From Bacteroidales bacterium UBA1392 (lineage in GTDB: Bacteria > Bacteroidota > Bacteroidia > Bacteroidales > UBA932), in assembly GCA_002305275.1 (NCBI GenBank), contig DBQO01000043.1, forward strand, positions 1 to 27,019: a stretch of DNA of 27,019 bases, written 5' to 3'. This document shows, piece after piece, positions 25,248 to 27,019 of this stretch. Made by a program: the position numbers and the translations under genes. Every line of letters begins with the position of its first letter. The first letter of the stretch is position 1. The notes under the pieces are model-generated. The model was not told the origin of the DNA and made no database searches. It worked only from the letters and a program-made list of their open reading frames with translations.

Positions 25248-25277
25248 TTTTTTCCAAATAAAAGATGGCTATATTTG
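25248..25277 (+). promoter_or_regulatory. Promoter of the serine hydrolase gene
   Basis: TATATTTG (25270-25277) matches the -7 consensus TAnnTTTG exactly, and TTTT (25248-25251) lies 18 bases upstream as an imperfect -33 box. Transcription would begin near 25284, downstream of the ATG at 25265 and upstream of the ATG at 25301. This supports the later start codon. Confidence 0.6.
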
Positions 25278-25300
25278 TCCTCCGTAACAAACTATCTGTG

Positions 25301-26830
25301 ATGAAACGATTGACACTCATTCTTGTAGCCCTTATGTGGCTACCACTTGCCTCTTTTGCGCAGAACAACCTCTCACAAGAGGATATTTCCAACATCGAAT
25401 CCTATATCGAACAGATCCGCACCGACTGGCAAATACCCGGTATGGGCGTTTCCGTCCAAAAGGATGGAGAACTTCTGCTATGCAAAGGATTTGGAGTCAA
25501 AAACCTCAGCAACCCCGGGGAGATGGTGGATCCCCATACACTATTCCAGATTGGGTCGGTCACCAAATCCTTTACTGCATACCTGCTGGCTACGCTGGTG
25601 GAAGAGGGGCTTATCAGCTGGGATGACACCGTAAAAAAGATACTTCCGGACTTCAAACTGTACGACCCCTGGGTAACGGAACACCTACAGGTCAAGGACC
25701 TGACCTCTCACAGGACAGGTATCGGAAGACAAGTAGGCACCTATATTGCCAATCTTGGCTATGACAGGGAGGATATCTACAAAATGATGGAACTCATCAA
25801 GCCTTCATACACCTTCAGAGGCGCTTACCAATATAATAACATTACCTTTATTCCCGCAGCCATGATTATTGAGAAGGTGACCGGCAAAAGCTGGGAGGAT
25901 AATATCCGCGAACGCATTTTCGAGCCCCTCGGAATGACCGGATCCACCATCAACGGTGAGGGATTTGCGGAGGCCCGGAATGTGGCCCTTCCCTACGAAT
26001 TCCTCTCCAAAGAGGGAAAAATGGTTATAAATCCCCTCTACGGTGAAGAGCAGGCACTCTGGTGGTTAACTGTCATCGGGCCTGCCGGCTCCATCTGCTG
26101 CCCTCCCGCAGACCTGATCAAATGGGCGCAGTTCCAGCTTGACGGGGGAAAAGTTGGTGACAAGCAACTGATTTCCAAAGATAATATGGATTACCTCCAC
26201 AGAGGGATAACCATTACCTCCCAAAGCGAATCCAAAACCACTCTCTATGGCCACTGCTGGTTTATTGAACAGAGTAAGAAAGGACGCTTGTTTTTTCATA
26301 CAGGCACCACCTGGGGGATGACCACATTGTGTGTATTTGTGCCGGAACTTAACCTCGCACTTACCATCCAAGTCAACTCTGAAGCGCCGAGTGAGCCTCG
26401 CTATGCGGTTTTACGCCGCGTGATAGACCTCTGCTTAGACCTTGAAGACTACGATTATAATGCCGATTTCCTGAAAGAGTGGTATTCCAATGCCACTAAA
26501 AAGGCTGAAGAAGAGGCTAAAGCTGCTGCGGAAAAAGTGGTGGAACCCGCACCGGAGTCGAAGCTGCTCGTAGGCAAATATACCAAAGATCCTCTATTTG
26601 GGGATGCCTGGGTAACTCTTGAGAAGGGAAAACTCTATATCAAGGTAGGTAAACAGGGCTGGAAACACGAGATGACACATGTAAGCGGCAATACCTATAA
26701 GTTCCGCTCCGACGGCACCGGTTTTGAGATAAAATTCAAATTCGAAGAGGGACAGAAAAAGGCCGCTTCTTTCGAAGTCGACTTCAAGCAGGGCGAAGAG
26801 TTCGGTTCCTGGACCAGATTAAGTAAATAA
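25301..26830 (+). CDS. Exported beta-lactamase-related serine hydrolase (peptidase S12 type)
   Basis: The ATG at 25301 gives a clean type I signal peptide (MKRLTLILVALMWLPLASFA) and lies after the predicted transcription start, so it was preferred to the in-frame ATG at 25265. The mature enzyme has the class C beta-lactamase/penicillin-binding-protein motifs: S86-V-T-K89 with the nucleophilic serine, Y178-N-N180, and H333-T-G335 in place of the KTG of true beta-lactamases. A short Ala/Glu linker (about 398-418) precedes a C-terminal beta domain (about 420-509) that resembles DUF3471. Members of this group are peptidases or esterases of uncertain substrate; beta-lactam resistance should not be assumed. 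The next gene starts 16 bases later, so the two are probably cotranscribed. Confidence 0.92.
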   Translation: MKRLTLILVALMWLPLASFAQNNLSQEDISNIESYIEQIRTDWQIPGMGVSVQKDGELLLCKGFGVKNLSNPGEMVDPHTLFQIGSVTKSFTAYLLATLVEEGLISWDDTVKKILPDFKLYDPWVTEHLQVKDLTSHRTGIGRQVGTYIANLGYDREDIYKMMELIKPSYTFRGAYQYNNITFIPAAMIIEKVTGKSWEDNIRERIFEPLGMTGSTINGEGFAEARNVALPYEFLSKEGKMVINPLYGEEQALWWLTVIGPAGSICCPPADLIKWAQFQLDGGKVGDKQLISKDNMDYLHRGITITSQSESKTTLYGHCWFIEQSKKGRLFFHTGTTWGMTTLCVFVPELNLALTIQVNSEAPSEPRYAVLRRVIDLCLDLEDYDYNADFLKEWYSNATKKAEEEAKAAAEKVVEPAPESKLLVGKYTKDPLFGDAWVTLEKGKLYIKVGKQGWKHEMTHVSGNTYKFRSDGTGFEIKFKFEEGQKKAASFEVDFKQGEEFGSWTRLSK

Positions 26831-26846
26831 CAAAAACACTCACGAT

Positions 26847-27019
26847 ATGAAACGCATTCCAACTTTTTTGTTTGTACTGCTTTTTGCAGGCTCACTTTTC
26901 GCCAAGTCCCCCATTATCGGTATTTCTTCATACAGGAGCGGTTCTTCCCACATGATAGGGCACACCTATGTAAACTCCGTTCGTTTGGCAGGTGGTGTAC
27001 CTCTGATCATACCCGTTAC
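26847..27019 (+). CDS. Exported class I glutamine amidotransferase-like protein, peptidase C26 family (5' part only)
   Basis: The first 57 codons are in the window. They show a signal peptide (MKRIPTFLFVLLFAGSLFA) followed by KSPIIGISSYRSGSS and YVNSVRLAGGVPLIIPV. This is the N-terminal pattern of gamma-glutamyl-gamma-aminobutyrate hydrolase-like enzymes (PuuD/peptidase C26). The catalytic Cys-His-Glu lie beyond the window and cannot be checked. A signal peptide is notable because PuuD itself is cytoplasmic. The pairing with a serine hydrolase suggests cleavage of gamma-glutamyl or cell-wall peptides in the periplasm, which is inference. Confidence 0.75.
   Translation, partial: MKRIPTFLFVLLFAGSLFAKSPIIGISSYRSGSSHMIGHTYVNSVRLAGGVPLIIPV

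Noticed and set aside
25265..25300. Upstream start for the serine hydrolase at 25265
   Set aside because: The predicted -7 element TATATTTG lies inside this stretch, and the later ATG gives the proper signal peptide.

Overview
The window looks like a chromosome segment from a member of the Bacteroidota, most likely the order Bacteroidales. The evidence is a SusC/SusD pair, SusE/SusF-type starch-binding lipoproteins, many lipobox signal peptides, Bacteroides-type promoter elements (TTTG ... TAnnTTTG), a fimbrillin-like domain and BspA-like leucine-rich repeats. Genus or species cannot be fixed from the sequence alone. No rRNA, tRNA, CRISPR array, transposase or integrase was seen.

Left two thirds (1-18174, all on the minus strand): a starch/maltodextrin utilisation locus. 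In transcription order it holds an MFS disaccharide transporter, SusC, SusD, a SusE-like protein, an enlarged SusF-like protein with six predicted starch-binding modules, then a terminator and a probable new promoter. These are followed by SusG (surface alpha-amylase with an inserted CBM58-like region), a second lipoprotein GH13 enzyme, a third lipoprotein GH13 enzyme with an odd cysteine/aspartate-rich tail, a SusA-like neopullulanase, and a sugar-1-phosphate nucleotidyltransferase cut by the window edge. The inferred flow is: starch is bound and cut at the surface by SusD/E/F/G and the extra amylases, imported by SusC, cut further by SusA in the periplasm, and carried into the cytoplasm by the MFS protein. 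No SusB (GH97) and no SusR- or LacI-type regulator is present in the window.

Middle (18175-23029): a divergent control region, a 45-codon gene ending in a Gly/Asp-rich tail, and two paralogous surface lipoproteins on the plus strand. Each joins a fimbrillin-like domain, a PKD-like domain and 27-residue leucine-rich repeats. A 27-base fragment matching the 3' end of the downstream response-regulator gene lies between the two copies. This suggests that the lipoprotein gene and its downstream flank were duplicated in tandem.

Right (23030-27019): a minus-strand operon for a four-helix membrane protein, a LytS-type histidine kinase and a LytTR response regulator. It is divergent from a plus-strand pair: an exported beta-lactamase-like serine hydrolase and the start of an exported class I glutamine amidotransferase-like (peptidase C26) protein.

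The strongest unusual signals are the Cys-rich tail on an amylase, the six-module SusF, the tandem duplication with its regulator remnant, and the inverted repeats placed against the promoters of the lipoprotein region.
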